A DNA stretch of 64,000 bases from Pseudomonadota bacterium (GCA_021801265.1 JAJYYE010000001.1:668539-732538), one strand, 5' to 3'; shown: positions 49,683 to 59,926, counted from the stretch's first letter. Numbers and translations are program-made. Notes: generated by a model from the letters alone, not told the origin.

Positions 49683-49827
49683 ACGGCACCCTCAATATTT
49701 AGGGCGACATCAAGACCAGGGCCGACGTGGGCATATCCTCTGCAAATACGGTGCTGGCTGAATGGATGCGCCTGATTTTGCCGCCGGTGGCGGCGTTTCC
49801 CTCTTTACGGTTACCCGCTTGGTTGGG

Positions 49828-50481
49828 CTAAAACGGCGCCGGGTTTTGATACTCGCGTCGTTGGCCGGTGGTGGGGTCGGGGAAGGCGAGATGCTCGGCG
49901 TGGAGCATCAGGCGCGGGTGCCGGATGGCCTCGGGGTGATAGAGGGTGTCGCCTTGGATGGGATGGCCGAGCGCAAGGAGATGGACACGCAATTGGTGCG
50001 AACGACCCGTGATGGGCTCGAGCGCGAGGCGGCAGTATTGGGGGTGATTTTCTAACACACGATACCGGGTTTGTGAAGCGCGCCCGTGTTCAAAATCAAT
50101 ACGATAGCGTGGGCGCTGCGCAGAATCAGCCCCAATGGGCAGGTCAATAAGTCCCGCCACGGGATGAGGACTCTGATCAACGCGCGCAACATAACGTTTT
50201 GCAGTGTGCCGCTCTTGAAACGCAATGGATAGCTGCCGATGGGCGTTCGCGTGGCGCGCTAATACCATGATGCCCGAGGTATCCCAATCAAGCCGGTGCA
50301 CGATGCGTGCTTCGGGGAATTCTTGCTGCACGCGGATAATGAGACTATCGGTTTTGTGCGCTTCTTTACCGGGCTGGGTGAGCATCCGAGCCGGTTTGTT
50401 GATGATGAGAAAGTCCGGCAATTCGGCCAGTAGTTCCCAGGGTTCCAGTGTGTCGGTCACGCCGTTGGGTTGGGCGTCCAT
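49828..50481 (-). CDS. RluA-family rRNA/tRNA pseudouridine synthase
   Basis: A 217-residue pseudouridine synthase of the RluA/TruC/RluE group. The catalytic Asp lies in RIVHRLDWDTSGIMVLAR, and the C-terminal block EPITGRSHQLRVHLLALGHPIQGDTLYHPEAI is the family RSHQLRVH signature. There is no S4 domain, so it resembles RluA or TruC in length. The start overlaps the glnD stop by one base (TGATG). Its RNA target cannot be told from sequence alone. The spacer to the GT2 gene (49683-49827) shows no other gene. Confidence 0.9.
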   Translation of the reverse strand: MDAQPNGVTDTLEPWELLAELPDFLIINKPARMLTQPGKEAHKTDSLIIRVQQEFPEARIVHRLDWDTSGIMVLARHANAHRQLSIAFQERHTAKRYVARVDQSPHPVAGLIDLPIGADSAQRPRYRIDFEHGRASQTRYRVLENHPQYCRLALEPITGRSHQLRVHLLALGHPIQGDTLYHPEAIRHPRLMLHAEHLAFPDPTTGQRREYQNPAPF

Positions 50482-53114
50482 CAGGCGCGCCCTTGAATGG
50501 CAGTGCGCAGTGCGCTATTGATGGTTGCGCAGGTTTTGGGGTTGTCGATCAGTTGGCCATGGGTATCGACGACATAGAAGACATCTTCAACCCGTTCGCC
50601 CAGGGTGCTGATGCGGGCATGGCGCAGCACGATGCCCAGTTCGGTGAAGGTGGCGGTGATGTCGGCCAGTAAGCCGGGGCGATCTTTGGTGCTGATTTGG
50701 ATGACGCTACGCTGGCGGCGGTCATCCGGCTGACATTCGATGTGGGTGGCCACATCCAGACTGGCCATTTGCGGGGTGGTTCGCCGCTGGACGCGCGCGC
50801 TGACTGTATCGGGCGTGATTAATCGGGCTTGAAGCCGCTCACGTAATGTGACCAGCGACCAAGGGTCCAGCGTGGCTGAGCCCTGTTGATCAAGGATGAA
50901 AAACTCGAACAGCGCGCGACCGGGATGCTCCGCCGATATCGTGGGCAAGGCTTCGGGCGGGATCAGTGTGAGGTTGGCGGATTGTACATTTAACCCGTTG
51001 CGGTCCAGTTCGGCGACGATGCGGGCAAATAAGCCGGTGTGATTGTCAGCCAGAATGAGGATTTGGGTGGCATGTTGGCCTGCAGCGTTGCTGATCCAGA
51101 CGGTCGGTTTGTGGCCGCTGTTCGTCGCTAGGTCCAGTGCGAGCTCGGCATGTTGCAATACGGGCGCAATGTCGGTACGCAGAAAATAATCGTCCGGGAG
51201 CTGCTGAAGCCAGTTGGCAAGTTTGAGGGCAGGCATGCCGGCCTGTCTGCCCTCATTCAGTGCGGCAGCACGGGTGGTTTCTATAATCGTGCGCAGGCTT
51301 TGCTCCCCTTGCGCAAACCAGTTTTCGGTGAGTTGGTGCAGGCGTTTAAGCAGGGCGTCTCGCCACGAGTTCCACAAGTTGGGATTGGTGGCGCGAATGT
51401 CGGCAACGGTGAGTAGATAGAGATCATCCAGTCGAGCGGTGCTGCCGACCGCGCGGGCGAATTCTTCAATGATGGTGGGGTCTTCAATATCGCGCCGCTG
51501 AGCAGTAAACGACATGAGCAGGTGTTGCTCGACCAGCCAAACCAGTCGTGCCGTAGCGATGGTTGACAGTCCATGAGCTTGGGCGAAGGCTTGTGCATCC
51601 ATCGCGCCCAGTTCGGCGTGATCACCGCCGCGCCCTTTGGCAATGTCGTGGAATAAGCCGGCGAGATAAAGCACTTCAGGGTGTTCGATCCGGCGGAAAA
51701 TTTGGGCCGCCATGGGGTGTTCATCCGCGAATTGGGGTTGGGAAAAGCGCCGCAGGTTGCGGATGACGAGCAGAGTGTGGGCATCCACCGTGTAGGCATG
51801 AAATAAATCAAACTGCATCAGGCCGACGATGTGACTAAATGCCGGGAGGTAGGCTGCCAATACGCCGGTAAGATTCATGGCTTTCAGGGCCCGATAAACC
51901 CCGTGATCACTCCGCAAAATATCCATAAATAGCTGATGTGCCTGGGGATTTTTTCTAAATCCCTCATCGATGACCGATAAGTTCGCGCGCAATTGGCGGG
52001 CCGTGGAGGCGCTGGTGCCCCGGATGTCGGGATGTTGCGAAAGGAGTAAAAACAGTTCGAGAATCGCTGTGGGCGAACGCATGAACACTTGGGTGTCGGT
52101 CGTTTCAAGCAAATGCCCGCGAATGCAAAAACGGGCATTCATGGCGAGGCGAGTGGTTGGCGGTTCCGGATCGAGTTGCTCGCGAAAATTCTGCACAATC
52201 AGCTGGTTCAGTCGCTCGATTTCGATGGTAGTGCGAAAGTATTGTTGCATGAACCGTTCAACGGCCAGGTTGCCATCTTGCTCGCCGCTGAACCCAAAAT
52301 GGGCGGCCAGGGTTTTTTGGTGCAGTAATAGCAAGCGCTCCTCGGCCCGGCCCGCCACGCTATGCAGACCAATGCGTACCCGGCTGATAAAATCTTCCGC
52401 CGCGTTGAGGGTTTGCCATTCTTGGTCGCGCAGCAAGCCTGTGGCATGCATTGTGCTTAAGCTACTCACACCCGCCACGCGGTTGCCAATCCACCGCAGG
52501 GTGTGCAGATCACGCAGGCCGCCGGGGCTTTCTTTGATATTGGGTTCAATTTTGGCGCCTACATCATCGAAGGTTTGGTACCGCGCAGCTTGTTCCTCGA
52601 TTTTGGCTTGAAAAAAAGGCCAGTCGCCGATGATTTGGTCAGAGCGAACGAGTTGCGTTAATTCGTCGAACAAGCGAATATCGCCGGCGATCAGGCGGGC
52701 ATCAAGCAGGTTGGTATATACGGTGATATCAGCGCGCCCTGCCGTAAGACACTCATCCAGGGTACGCACGGCATGGCCAATCACAAGCCCTGCATCCCAG
52801 AGTCGATAGAGCAATTGCTGGATGAGTTCATCATGCTGATGGCTATCGAGCAGGATCAGCAGGTCGATATCGGAATGCGGGAACTGCTCGCACCGACCAT
52901 ACCCGCCCACAGCGATGAGTGTGACTTTTTGATGGCTCAGCGAGTGTGGCCAATAACTGCGCAATAAGTTGTCAATTAGGCTGCTGTGGGTTTGTAGAAA
53001 TGCCTGTGCGCCGCCAGGAACATGCAGGGTTTGCGGCCAGCGCGCCAAATGCCCGGTGATTTTCTGGCTAAGTGCCGCCTGAATTTCGCCGAGCTCTTGT
53101 AGGCGTTGAGTCAT
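50481..53114 (-). CDS. glnD: Bifunctional uridylyltransferase/uridylyl-removing enzyme
   Basis: An 877-residue GlnD, the primary glutamine sensor that modifies PII. Domains in order: nucleotidyltransferase with IAVGGYGRCEQFPHSDIDLLILL; a helical linker region; the HD hydrolase domain at LYLAGLFHDIAKGRGGDHAELGA; and two C-terminal ACT domains (TQILILADNHTGLFARIVAELDR and RQRSVIQISTKDRPGLLADITATF) that bind glutamine. The start overlaps the map stop as ATGA, a common glnD-map arrangement, and the pseudouridine synthase follows. It connects with the NtrC-controlled glnA at 33467. Confidence 0.96.
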   Translation of the reverse strand: MTQRLQELGEIQAALSQKITGHLARWPQTLHVPGGAQAFLQTHSSLIDNLLRSYWPHSLSHQKVTLIAVGGYGRCEQFPHSDIDLLILLDSHQHDELIQQLLYRLWDAGLVIGHAVRTLDECLTAGRADITVYTNLLDARLIAGDIRLFDELTQLVRSDQIIGDWPFFQAKIEEQAARYQTFDDVGAKIEPNIKESPGGLRDLHTLRWIGNRVAGVSSLSTMHATGLLRDQEWQTLNAAEDFISRVRIGLHSVAGRAEERLLLLHQKTLAAHFGFSGEQDGNLAVERFMQQYFRTTIEIERLNQLIVQNFREQLDPEPPTTRLAMNARFCIRGHLLETTDTQVFMRSPTAILELFLLLSQHPDIRGTSASTARQLRANLSVIDEGFRKNPQAHQLFMDILRSDHGVYRALKAMNLTGVLAAYLPAFSHIVGLMQFDLFHAYTVDAHTLLVIRNLRRFSQPQFADEHPMAAQIFRRIEHPEVLYLAGLFHDIAKGRGGDHAELGAMDAQAFAQAHGLSTIATARLVWLVEQHLLMSFTAQRRDIEDPTIIEEFARAVGSTARLDDLYLLTVADIRATNPNLWNSWRDALLKRLHQLTENWFAQGEQSLRTIIETTRAAALNEGRQAGMPALKLANWLQQLPDDYFLRTDIAPVLQHAELALDLATNSGHKPTVWISNAAGQHATQILILADNHTGLFARIVAELDRNGLNVQSANLTLIPPEALPTISAEHPGRALFEFFILDQQGSATLDPWSLVTLRERLQARLITPDTVSARVQRRTTPQMASLDVATHIECQPDDRRQRSVIQISTKDRPGLLADITATFTELGIVLRHARISTLGERVEDVFYVVDTHGQLIDNPKTCATINSALRTAIQGRA

Positions 53115-53887
53115 TTGGATCCGGCTTCAGGCCGTGCGGAGCCGCTTAAAATATCCACCCCGGTATCGGTAACGGCCACGGTGTGCTCCCACTGCGCCGA
53201 GAGTGAATGGTCTTTGGTGACGACCGTCCAGCCATCGTTCAAGAGCTTGATGTCACGCTTGCCAGCGTTAATCATCGGCTCAATCGTGAACACCATGCCG
53301 GGTTCCAGGCGAATGCCTTCGCCTTTTTTGCCATAATGCAGTATTTGCGGGTCTTCATGAAAACTCCGTCCCAAGCCATGGCCACAATATTCCCGCACTA
53401 CCGAAAAACCACTGGCTTGCGCCACGGTTTGGATGGCGTAGCCGATGTCACCCAAGGTCGCGCCGGGGCGAACTTGTTCGATACCGCGCATCATGGCTTC
53501 ATAGGTCACGTCGATCAGTCGTTGGGCGCGAATCGGTGGGCTGCCGACGGTGTACATGGCTGAGGTATCACCAAACCAGCCGTCCTTAATGACGGTGACG
53601 TCAATGTTCAAAATATCGCCATTTTGCAGCACCCGGTCACCGGGAATACCGTGGCATACCTGATGGTTGAGCGAGGTGCAGAGTGATTTGGGGAAGCCGT
53701 GATAGCCCAAGGTTGCCGGAATGCCGCCTTGCACTTCGGTGATGTGTCTGTGGGCGATGGTATTGATTTCATCGGTGGTGATGCCCGCTCGAACATGAGG
53801 GCGTAACAGATTTAAAACTTCGGTGGCGAGCAGGCTGGCGATGCGAATTTTTTCAATCTGTTCCGGGGCTTTAATGATGATGCTCAT
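53111..53887 (-). CDS. map: Type I methionine aminopeptidase
   Basis: A 258-residue MetAP that trims the initiator Met. Metal-binding residues are visible: the two Asp in NIDVTVIKDGWFGDTSAM, His in GHGLGRSFHEDPQI, Glu in FTIEPMIN and Glu in AQWEHTVAV. The open frame extends upstream to 53986, but the ATG at 53887 gives MSIIIKAPEQIEKIR, the family N-terminus. In many relatives rpsB is divergent upstream; here instead a hydrolase gene on the same strand lies upstream. It is translationally coupled to glnD by a 4-bp overlap. Confidence 0.96.
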   Translation of the reverse strand: MSIIIKAPEQIEKIRIASLLATEVLNLLRPHVRAGITTDEINTIAHRHITEVQGGIPATLGYHGFPKSLCTSLNHQVCHGIPGDRVLQNGDILNIDVTVIKDGWFGDTSAMYTVGSPPIRAQRLIDVTYEAMMRGIEQVRPGATLGDIGYAIQTVAQASGFSVVREYCGHGLGRSFHEDPQILHYGKKGEGIRLEPGMVFTIEPMINAGKRDIKLLNDGWTVVTKDHSLSAQWEHTVAVTDTGVDILSGSARPEAGSK

Positions 53888-54054
53888 GGGCTTGGCTGCT
53901 GGCTGAATAAAAATTGGTTGTTGAGTGTAACAAATCCGCTTGTTAAAACCCCCGGCTCGATCAATTGGCTTGCTGTAATTTTTCAAGAGATGACTGTTGA
54001 ATTGTAGCCGGGGGGCATACCAGAGTGAGTGATGATATGACCTTGTTTTTCATA

Positions 54055-54636
54055 TCAATGCATTATTTGGTCGAGAATTTCTCGGATATGTGAACGCACG
54101 GCCTGATTGCTGAGCATCAATGGGTGGGCGAGGGCGTTGACTTTCAGGTTGTTTGCCAACGGCCATTCGGCACTGCTTGAGGGGAGAATCATCAAGTCAA
54201 ACGGCGTGTGGTACGCATACAGCGACATGTGGCTTAGCCGGTGCTCAGTGGTGTCAAGGCGGGTGAGAAACGCGCTTCCGGGCCGCATATCGACTGCCCC
54301 TTGTCCGGTAAAGAGGTGCGCGAGTAGCGAGCCATGATGCGGGCCAGAAATGGCAAAAAAAGCCTTGGTCCTCTGGTACCCTCCCCGCTCCTGTAGATAA
54401 TGTCGGGCAATCAGGCAGCCCATGCTAAACCCGATGATTGCGATGGGTTCTTCCGCGCCGCACCCCTGCTGAATGGTGGCATCCAGTTTTTGCGAGAGAT
54501 CGGCAATCCCTAAGCGCGCATCGGCGGGTTGCAATGAGGGCGCGAAGCATTCATACCCGTGTTTTCCCAAATCCTGCATCAGGGTTTTGAACAGTGACCC
54601 GTTGTCGAAAATCCCATGCACCAGAATGATTTTCAT
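54055..54636 (-). CDS. Alpha/beta-hydrolase (lipase-like)
   Basis: A 193-residue hydrolase with the class-2-lipase/PGAP-like layout: MKIILVHGIFDNGSLF at the N-terminus (oxyanion region HG), nucleophile elbow IGFSMGCLIARHYLQ, a possible acid in MILPSSSAEWPL and a likely catalytic His in NALAHPLMLSN. It is close to the EstA/lipase_2-type small hydrolases. No signal peptide is present, so it acts in the cytosol. It is the only gene in its short minus-strand interval between map and the TlpA-like gene. Confidence 0.85.
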   Translation of the reverse strand: MKIILVHGIFDNGSLFKTLMQDLGKHGYECFAPSLQPADARLGIADLSQKLDATIQQGCGAEEPIAIIGFSMGCLIARHYLQERGGYQRTKAFFAISGPHHGSLLAHLFTGQGAVDMRPGSAFLTRLDTTEHRLSHMSLYAYHTPFDLMILPSSSAEWPLANNLKVNALAHPLMLSNQAVRSHIREILDQIMH

Positions 54637-54668
54637 GGGTATGATCTTTGTGGATAGGGGGCGGGTCG

Positions 54669-55187
54669 TTAGGTTTTGGATAATTCGGTGAGCAGTTGAT
54701 CGACCCGCACCGTGTCGAAGGGGCCAATTTTTTGATAGCGAATATTGCCCTCGGCATCCAGTACAAAAAAAGTGGGCGTGAGGCGCACCGGCCCAAATGC
54801 GGTAGCGGCGGCACCGGTTTTATCTTGCAAAATGAGATAGGGAATTTTTTTCTCAGTGCTCATGGCTTTCAGTTGGCTTAATGAATCGTAGGACATGGCC
54901 ATCCCGATGACCTGTACACCCTTGGCAGAAAATTTGTCGTACAACGCGGTCATATGCGGAATCTCTTCGACGCAACCGGGGCAGGTAGTTGCCCAAAATG
55001 TGATGGCAACAGGTTTGCCCTTGAAACGGGCTAAATCGACGGGCTGACCGTCGAGAGTTTGCACCGTGAGATCGCTCAATTTAACCGGTGTTTCAGTCGA
55101 GCACCCTGCGATGAGACTGAAGGCACCCCAAGCGGCGCCACCGAGCAGGGCACGTCGGGCGGCGGAAAATGCGATTTTTGAATTCAT
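54669..55187 (-). CDS. TlpA/ResA-like thioredoxin lipoprotein
   Basis: A 172-residue exported thioredoxin-family protein with CxxC in FWATTCPGCVEEIPHM and the cis-Pro in VRLTPTFFVLDAEGN, like TlpA/ResA. The N-terminus is a lipoprotein signal (ALLGGAAWGAFSLIAGCS). The ATG at 55187 follows AGGA by seven bases; upstream codons are not used. Such proteins reduce periplasmic disulfides, for example in cytochrome c maturation. It lies between the hydrolase and the ClC gene on the same strand. Confidence 0.9.
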   Translation of the reverse strand: MNSKIAFSAARRALLGGAAWGAFSLIAGCSTETPVKLSDLTVQTLDGQPVDLARFKGKPVAITFWATTCPGCVEEIPHMTALYDKFSAKGVQVIGMAMSYDSLSQLKAMSTEKKIPYLILQDKTGAAATAFGPVRLTPTFFVLDAEGNIRYQKIGPFDTVRVDQLLTELSKT

Positions 55188-55227
55188 GTTTTTTCCTAAA
55201 TTAAAATCAACCAAATGGACATAGGGG

Positions 55228-57039
55228 TTAACGGGCATTTTGAGTCTGGTCTTCCAGCTGGCTACGCGTCAGTACCCCAAAGGTACGTTTGAACGGCGGC
55301 ACGGTGGTGCGTTGACCAATCAGCACATCGACCTTGTCGGCGAGCATGAGTTCACGCGCTTCACTTAAGGTTAGGCCAATATCGACTGCGCGGGCGGGCA
55401 GAATCGTCAATTGAGTGGCGACATCAAAGGGCTGATCGGCCGGGAAATCAACCGGTTCTTGCCGCGTTTCATGCAATGGATCAGTCGTGGCGTCGTGCCA
55501 TACCGCAGCTTTCGTGGGCAAGACCGCCAAGAAACGATTGACATCAAGGGGATGGATGATCCCGGTGGGGTGGCGTGCATCATTGCGTACCACCAACCAC
55601 ACCGGTTTTTCGGCCAGCGCCTTGGTCAATTCATTCGGTGTGGATTGCCGGCTGATTTCAGTGAAATTGCGCTCGATGATGCTGCTGATGGCGATGTCAT
55701 TGGCGTTGTGCCAGAGCGAAAGCCCCCGCATGTGATGGGCATTGGCACGCAGCACGGTGTCGTAGATGCCATCTTGGCGGAAGATGGCGCGGCTTGTTAG
55801 ACTGGCGACGATGATCGTCATCAGCGCTGGTGTGATTGCGCCAGTGTCGCCGGTCAGCTCAATCACCGCCGCCAAGGCGGCCAAGGGTGCTTGTAAGGTC
55901 GCGCCCATCATCGCACCCATGCCCAGCACGGTGTAAAACGCCACATCACTGACCGGGATTTGGGTGAAGTTCAGCAAAAACATGCCCAGCGCACTACCCG
56001 TAAATCCGCCCACGACAATTGTGGCGCCAATCGGCCCCAGAGGGAGGCCGAAGCCAAACGTGAGTGCACTCAGTACCAGTTTGGCCACGATAAGCAATAG
56101 CAAAAAGCCCAAGGTGAATTTCGCCCCAGCCGCCAAGCCCACCGAATCATAACTGATGCCCATCACCTGCGGTAAGCCCAGGCCGATGAGGCCGGTAAGT
56201 AACCCAATTAAGCCAAAACGGACCCACACCGGCCATGCCCACGTGCGCCGAATCGAATAGTCGGTGATCCGAATAAATCCTGCTGAAAATGCGCCGATGA
56301 CCAGTCCCATACCGATCAAAATGGGTACTTCCCATAAGGCCAAGTTGTGCAAGAGTTGAATATCAAAGGCGGGATTGGTGCCGAAAAACACAGTGGAAAA
56401 TAGGGCCCCCGCAGAGGCGGCCAGCATGATGGGAATAAATGTGGCGAGGGTGTACTGGCGCACAATCAGTTCCAGTGCAAAAATCACGGCAGCCAACGGC
56501 GTGTTAAGCGAGGCCGCAATAGCCGCCGCTGCGCCGCAACCGACCAAGGTGCGTACGCTATTGTGCGGCAAGCCGAGCAATCGCCCCATCCAGCTGCCGC
56601 CCGCCGCGCCCATGTGAATGCCTGGCCCCTCGCGTCCACTCGACATGCCGACCAATAAGGCAAAAGTGGCGCTGAAAAACTGCACCACGGCGTTGCGCCA
56701 CGGTAAATCGGCCTCGTGTCGATGGAAGCGGATGATGGTGTGGCCGACCCCCACTGCTCGAATGCCCTTGGGCAGATAGTGAAACGCTGTGCCCAAAGTG
56801 ATGCCACCCAAGGCGGGCAGCAAGAACCGCCACGCCAAAGGCAGTGCTGAATATTCGCCCGGTACCGGCAGGCCGAGAAAATAAATTTGCAGTGATTCGA
56901 GCGCTAATCGAAAGGCGGTGACGAGGCTGGAGGCCAGCAAACCGGCAAGCAGCCCCAAAAAGGCCATCGGAATGAGTGCATCGGGTTCGGCCAGCCGCAA
57001 CCTCAGGGGATCAAGCAGTGATTGGATTGTGGAACGCAT
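55228..57039 (-). CDS. ClC-family chloride channel/transporter with CBS pair
   Basis: A 603-residue ClC protein. The selectivity/gating motif appears as MSSGREGPGIHMGAAGGSW (gating Glu in GREGP), and the core continues through SLNTPLAAVIFALELIVRQY and GPIGATIVVGGFTGSALG. A C-terminal cytosolic region with two CBS-like segments (VWLVVRNDARHPTGIIHPLDV, LSEARELMLADKVDVLIGQ) suggests nucleotide control. The ATG at 57039 is chosen; 28 further in-frame codons upstream are unlikely. Ion specificity and whether it is a channel or H+/Cl- exchanger cannot be read directly. Confidence 0.92.
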   Translation of the reverse strand: MRSTIQSLLDPLRLRLAEPDALIPMAFLGLLAGLLASSLVTAFRLALESLQIYFLGLPVPGEYSALPLAWRFLLPALGGITLGTAFHYLPKGIRAVGVGHTIIRFHRHEADLPWRNAVVQFFSATFALLVGMSSGREGPGIHMGAAGGSWMGRLLGLPHNSVRTLVGCGAAAAIAASLNTPLAAVIFALELIVRQYTLATFIPIMLAASAGALFSTVFFGTNPAFDIQLLHNLALWEVPILIGMGLVIGAFSAGFIRITDYSIRRTWAWPVWVRFGLIGLLTGLIGLGLPQVMGISYDSVGLAAGAKFTLGFLLLLIVAKLVLSALTFGFGLPLGPIGATIVVGGFTGSALGMFLLNFTQIPVSDVAFYTVLGMGAMMGATLQAPLAALAAVIELTGDTGAITPALMTIIVASLTSRAIFRQDGIYDTVLRANAHHMRGLSLWHNANDIAISSIIERNFTEISRQSTPNELTKALAEKPVWLVVRNDARHPTGIIHPLDVNRFLAVLPTKAAVWHDATTDPLHETRQEPVDFPADQPFDVATQLTILPARAVDIGLTLSEARELMLADKVDVLIGQRTTVPPFKRTFGVLTRSQLEDQTQNAR

Positions 57040-57146
57040 CGTATTTTTCGAAAAACACCAGGAAAGCGGGTTTGTGATTATTCGGGCTTTGTTATGATGC
57101 GGCAGAGAAGTAATTTTCGCCAATCAATGAGCAAAAAGAGGCACGC

Positions 57147-58181
57147 ATGAAAAAAATTGGCATTGTCGGCGGCACAGGGTATACCGGGGTTGAGCTGATG
57201 CGCCTGCTCGCACGGCATGGCGGGGTGGAAATCGCCGCCATTACTTCTCGTGGGGAAGCGGGTATACCGGTCGATGTGTTGTACCCCAATTTGCGTGGTG
57301 CGGTCGATGTACGCTTCACTGCGCCGGATGATGCCGATTTGGCCGCCTGTGATCTGGTATTTTTTGCCACACCCAATGGGATTGCGATGGAGCAGGCCCC
57401 CGCGTTGCTGGCGCAGGGCGTTAAAGTGATTGATTTGGCGGCTGATTATCGCATTAAAGATTTGGCGATTTGGTCTCAATGGTACGGCATGACGCATGCA
57501 TCCCCAGAATGGGTTGAGCGCGCGGTATATGGCATGCCGGAGCTGTATCGCGATGAAATTCGCAATGCCGAACTGGTGGCGAACCCCGGCTGCCATGTTA
57601 CTGCAATAACCTTGGGCTTGCTGCCGCTGATGGGGCAGGATTGGATTGATCATACGCGTTTAATTGCGGACTCAAAATCCGGCAGCAGCGGCGCGGGGCG
57701 CAAGGCCGAGCTGCCCATGCTGATGGCCGAAGCCGGCGAGAGCTTCAAGGCCTACGCAGCCAATGGCCACCGGCATCAGCCAGAAACGGTACAAACCTTA
57801 ACGGCCGTAGCAGAGCGCACGGTGGGATTAACCTTCGTGCCGCATTTAGTGCCCATGGTGCGTGGCATCGAAGCCAGTTTGTATGTGCCACTCATCAAAG
57901 AGCCACCGGTTGATGTTCAGCGCCTATTTGAGGACTATTACGCCGATGAGCCATTTGTCGATGTGATGCCGCCGGGCAGTCATCCCGAAACCCGCAGCGT
58001 GCGGGGGAATAACCTCTGCCGCATGGCAATTTTCCGGCCACAAGGCGGCGCCACGTTGGTGGTGAGTTCGGTGATTGATAACCTCGTTAAGGGCGCGGCG
58101 GGGCAGGCGGTGCAAAATATGAACTTGATGCTGGGGTTTCCCGAAAACCAAGGGCTTGATTTGATTGCGCTCTCTCCTTGA
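57147..58181 (+). CDS. argC: N-acetyl-gamma-glutamyl-phosphate reductase
   Basis: A 344-residue ArgC, third step of arginine biosynthesis, reducing N-acetylglutamyl phosphate with NADPH. The Rossmann start [21 protein letters not shown] and catalytic Cys149 in [11 protein letters not shown] are clear; the later block [30 protein letters not shown] is also conserved. The length matches the family. It is divergent from the ClC gene and followed by erpA after 130 bp, probably as separate transcription units. Confidence 0.96.
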   Translation: MKKIGIVGGTGYTGVELMRLLARHGGVEIAAITSRGEAGIPVDVLYPNLRGAVDVRFTAPDDADLAACDLVFFATPNGIAMEQAPALLAQGVKVIDLAADYRIKDLAIWSQWYGMTHASPEWVERAVYGMPELYRDEIRNAELVANPGCHVTAITLGLLPLMGQDWIDHTRLIADSKSGSSGAGRKAELPMLMAEAGESFKAYAANGHRHQPETVQTLTAVAERTVGLTFVPHLVPMVRGIEASLYVPLIKEPPVDVQRLFEDYYADEPFVDVMPPGSHPETRSVRGNNLCRMAIFRPQGGATLVVSSVIDNLVKGAAGQAVQNMNLMLGFPENQGLDLIALSP

Positions 58182-58311
58182 GGCGTCTTGAAGCGCATGG
58201 GGGCAAGGATGCAGCCATTGTCTTAAAACCTCAGCAATTTCGTGCATTTTGCGTCATGATTGACACATCTATTTCGCATCATTGCAGAACCATTTTTTGG
58301 AGTTTCATCTG

Positions 58312-58674
58312 ATGAATACCGCCGTACTCGAGGCACCCGCTGCCGATACCCCGTTAATATTTACCGACAATGCGGCCAATAAAGTGCGCAAGTTAATCGA
58401 AGAAGAGGGCAATCCTAACCTCAAGTTGCGGGTGTTTATCACCGGCGGCGGTTGCTCGGGATTCCAATATGGCTTTATGTTTGAGGAATCCGCGCAAGAA
58501 GACGATGCGCAAGTTGAACGTGCGGGCGTGACTCTGCTGGTTGACCCCATGAGTATTCAATATCTCGAAGGCGCGGAAATTGATTACAAAGAAGATATTA
58601 CGGGTGCGCAGTTCGTGATTCGCAACCCGATGGCCGCCACAACCTGTGGCTGTGGTTCATCTTTTTCGGTTTAG
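58312..58674 (+). CDS. erpA: Iron-sulfur insertion protein ErpA
   Basis: A 120-residue A-type Fe-S carrier. The three cluster-ligand Cys are in [14 protein letters not shown] and [13 protein letters not shown]. It delivers [4Fe-4S] clusters to target enzymes such as those of isoprenoid synthesis and respiratory complexes. GGAG lies nine bases upstream of the ATG at 58312; the open frame reaches ten codons further back. It is followed only 8 bp later by citrate synthase, an unusual neighbour that may couple Fe-S supply to the TCA cycle. Confidence 0.94.
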   Translation: MNTAVLEAPAADTPLIFTDNAANKVRKLIEEEGNPNLKLRVFITGGGCSGFQYGFMFEESAQEDDAQVERAGVTLLVDPMSIQYLEGAEIDYKEDITGAQFVIRNPMAATTCGCGSSFSV

Positions 58675-58682
58675 AGGTTTTT

Positions 58683-59837
58683 ATGGAGTACATTCCTGGC
58701 CTTCAGGGGGTTCCGGCGGCGCAATCCCGCATTTCTTTCCTTGATGGTCAGGAAGGGCTGCTGACCTATCGCGGTTATCCGATTGTTGACTTGGCTCAAC
58801 ACAGTACGTTTGAGGAAGTGTCTTGGGTGCTGATTAATGGTGAACTGCCGAACGCTGAGCAGATGGCTTGCTTTGATGCGGAGTTGCGCGCCAATCGGCG
58901 GGTTAAATATAACGTCCGTGACATCATGAAATTTTTGCCGATTGATGGCCACCCCATGGAAGCGCTGCAAACTTGCGTCGCGAGTTTGGGGATGTTTTAC
59001 CCCGGTCAAGAGCGGATGACGGCCAATGGCATCAGTGCCGATAGTGAATTTGTTGAGCAGATGATCGTCAGGATTCTTGCCAGTATGGCGACCCTTGTGG
59101 CGATGTGGGAGCACATCCGGCGCGGTGATGACCCGGTTCAACCACGAACGGATTTGACCTACGCGGAAAATTTCCTCTATATGATGAATGAACGTGAGCC
59201 TGACCCTGTCGAGGCGCGGATTATGGATGCCTGCCTCGTGTTGCACGCAGAGCACACCATCAATGCCTCCACCTTTGCCGCGTTAGTCTGTGGTTCAACC
59301 CTGGCGCCGCCTAACTTGGTGGTCGCCTCGGCGATCGGTACGCTGGCGGGGCCGCTGCATGGCGGCGCGAATCAGCGCGTGTTGAATATGCTTGATGACA
59401 TTGGCTCGGTAGCAAAAGTGTCCGACTGGCTCGACCATCGATTGACGAATAAGCAGGTGGTGTGGGGTTTCGGGCATCGGGAGTATAAGGTTAAGGATCC
59501 GCGTGCCGATATTTTGCAGGGGCTACTGGAGCAATTGCGGGCACATCGAGGTGGGCAAATTTCCCCGCTGTATGACATCGCGCGCGCGCTGGAACGCTGC
59601 GCCGAAGAACGCCTGGCGCCGAAGGGTGTGTATCCAAATGTGGATTTTTATTCTGGCTTGCTCTACGAGGCATTAGGGATTCCTCGCGATCAATTCACGC
59701 CGATTTTTGCTATTTCCCGCACGGCGGGATGGTTGGCGCATTGGAAAGAGCAAATTAGCAATAACCGAATTTTCCGGCCAACCCAAGTGTATGAGGGGTA
59801 TGCGGTGCGCGGGTACAGCCCGATGACCGCGCGATAA
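58683..59837 (+). CDS. gltA: Citrate synthase
   Basis: A 384-residue citrate synthase condensing acetyl-CoA and oxaloacetate. Active-site blocks: HAEHTINASTF, GPLHGGANQRVL, GFGHREYKVKDPRA and NVDFYSGLLYEALG with the catalytic Asp. The length is closer to the short (type I/2-methylcitrate-like) class than to the NADH-regulated 430-residue E. coli type. A methylcitrate synthase function cannot be excluded. It starts 8 bp after erpA and is likely cotranscribed. A weak hairpin lies in the 89 bp before the convergent anmK. Confidence 0.92.
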   Translation: MEYIPGLQGVPAAQSRISFLDGQEGLLTYRGYPIVDLAQHSTFEEVSWVLINGELPNAEQMACFDAELRANRRVKYNVRDIMKFLPIDGHPMEALQTCVASLGMFYPGQERMTANGISADSEFVEQMIVRILASMATLVAMWEHIRRGDDPVQPRTDLTYAENFLYMMNEREPDPVEARIMDACLVLHAEHTINASTFAALVCGSTLAPPNLVVASAIGTLAGPLHGGANQRVLNMLDDIGSVAKVSDWLDHRLTNKQVVWGFGHREYKVKDPRADILQGLLEQLRAHRGGQISPLYDIARALERCAEERLAPKGVYPNVDFYSGLLYEALGIPRDQFTPIFAISRTAGWLAHWKEQISNNRIFRPTQVYEGYAVRGYSPMTAR

Positions 59838-59926
59838 CTATTAGGTTTTTAATGCAAAGCAGCGCTTAAGGGCGCTTTGTTGTCGGTGACCTGTGTGTCG
59901 AACGGTTTGTTGTGCGTCCCATTGTA

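Noticed and set aside
49686..49833. Open stretch in plus frame encoding RADVGISSANTVLAEWMRL-type residues
   Set aside because: About 40 codons, no start codon with a ribosome site and no recognisable family; probably chance.
59856..59878. Hairpin after citrate synthase
   Set aside because: Only four strong pairs and a short T-run; could be a weak terminator but is below my threshold.
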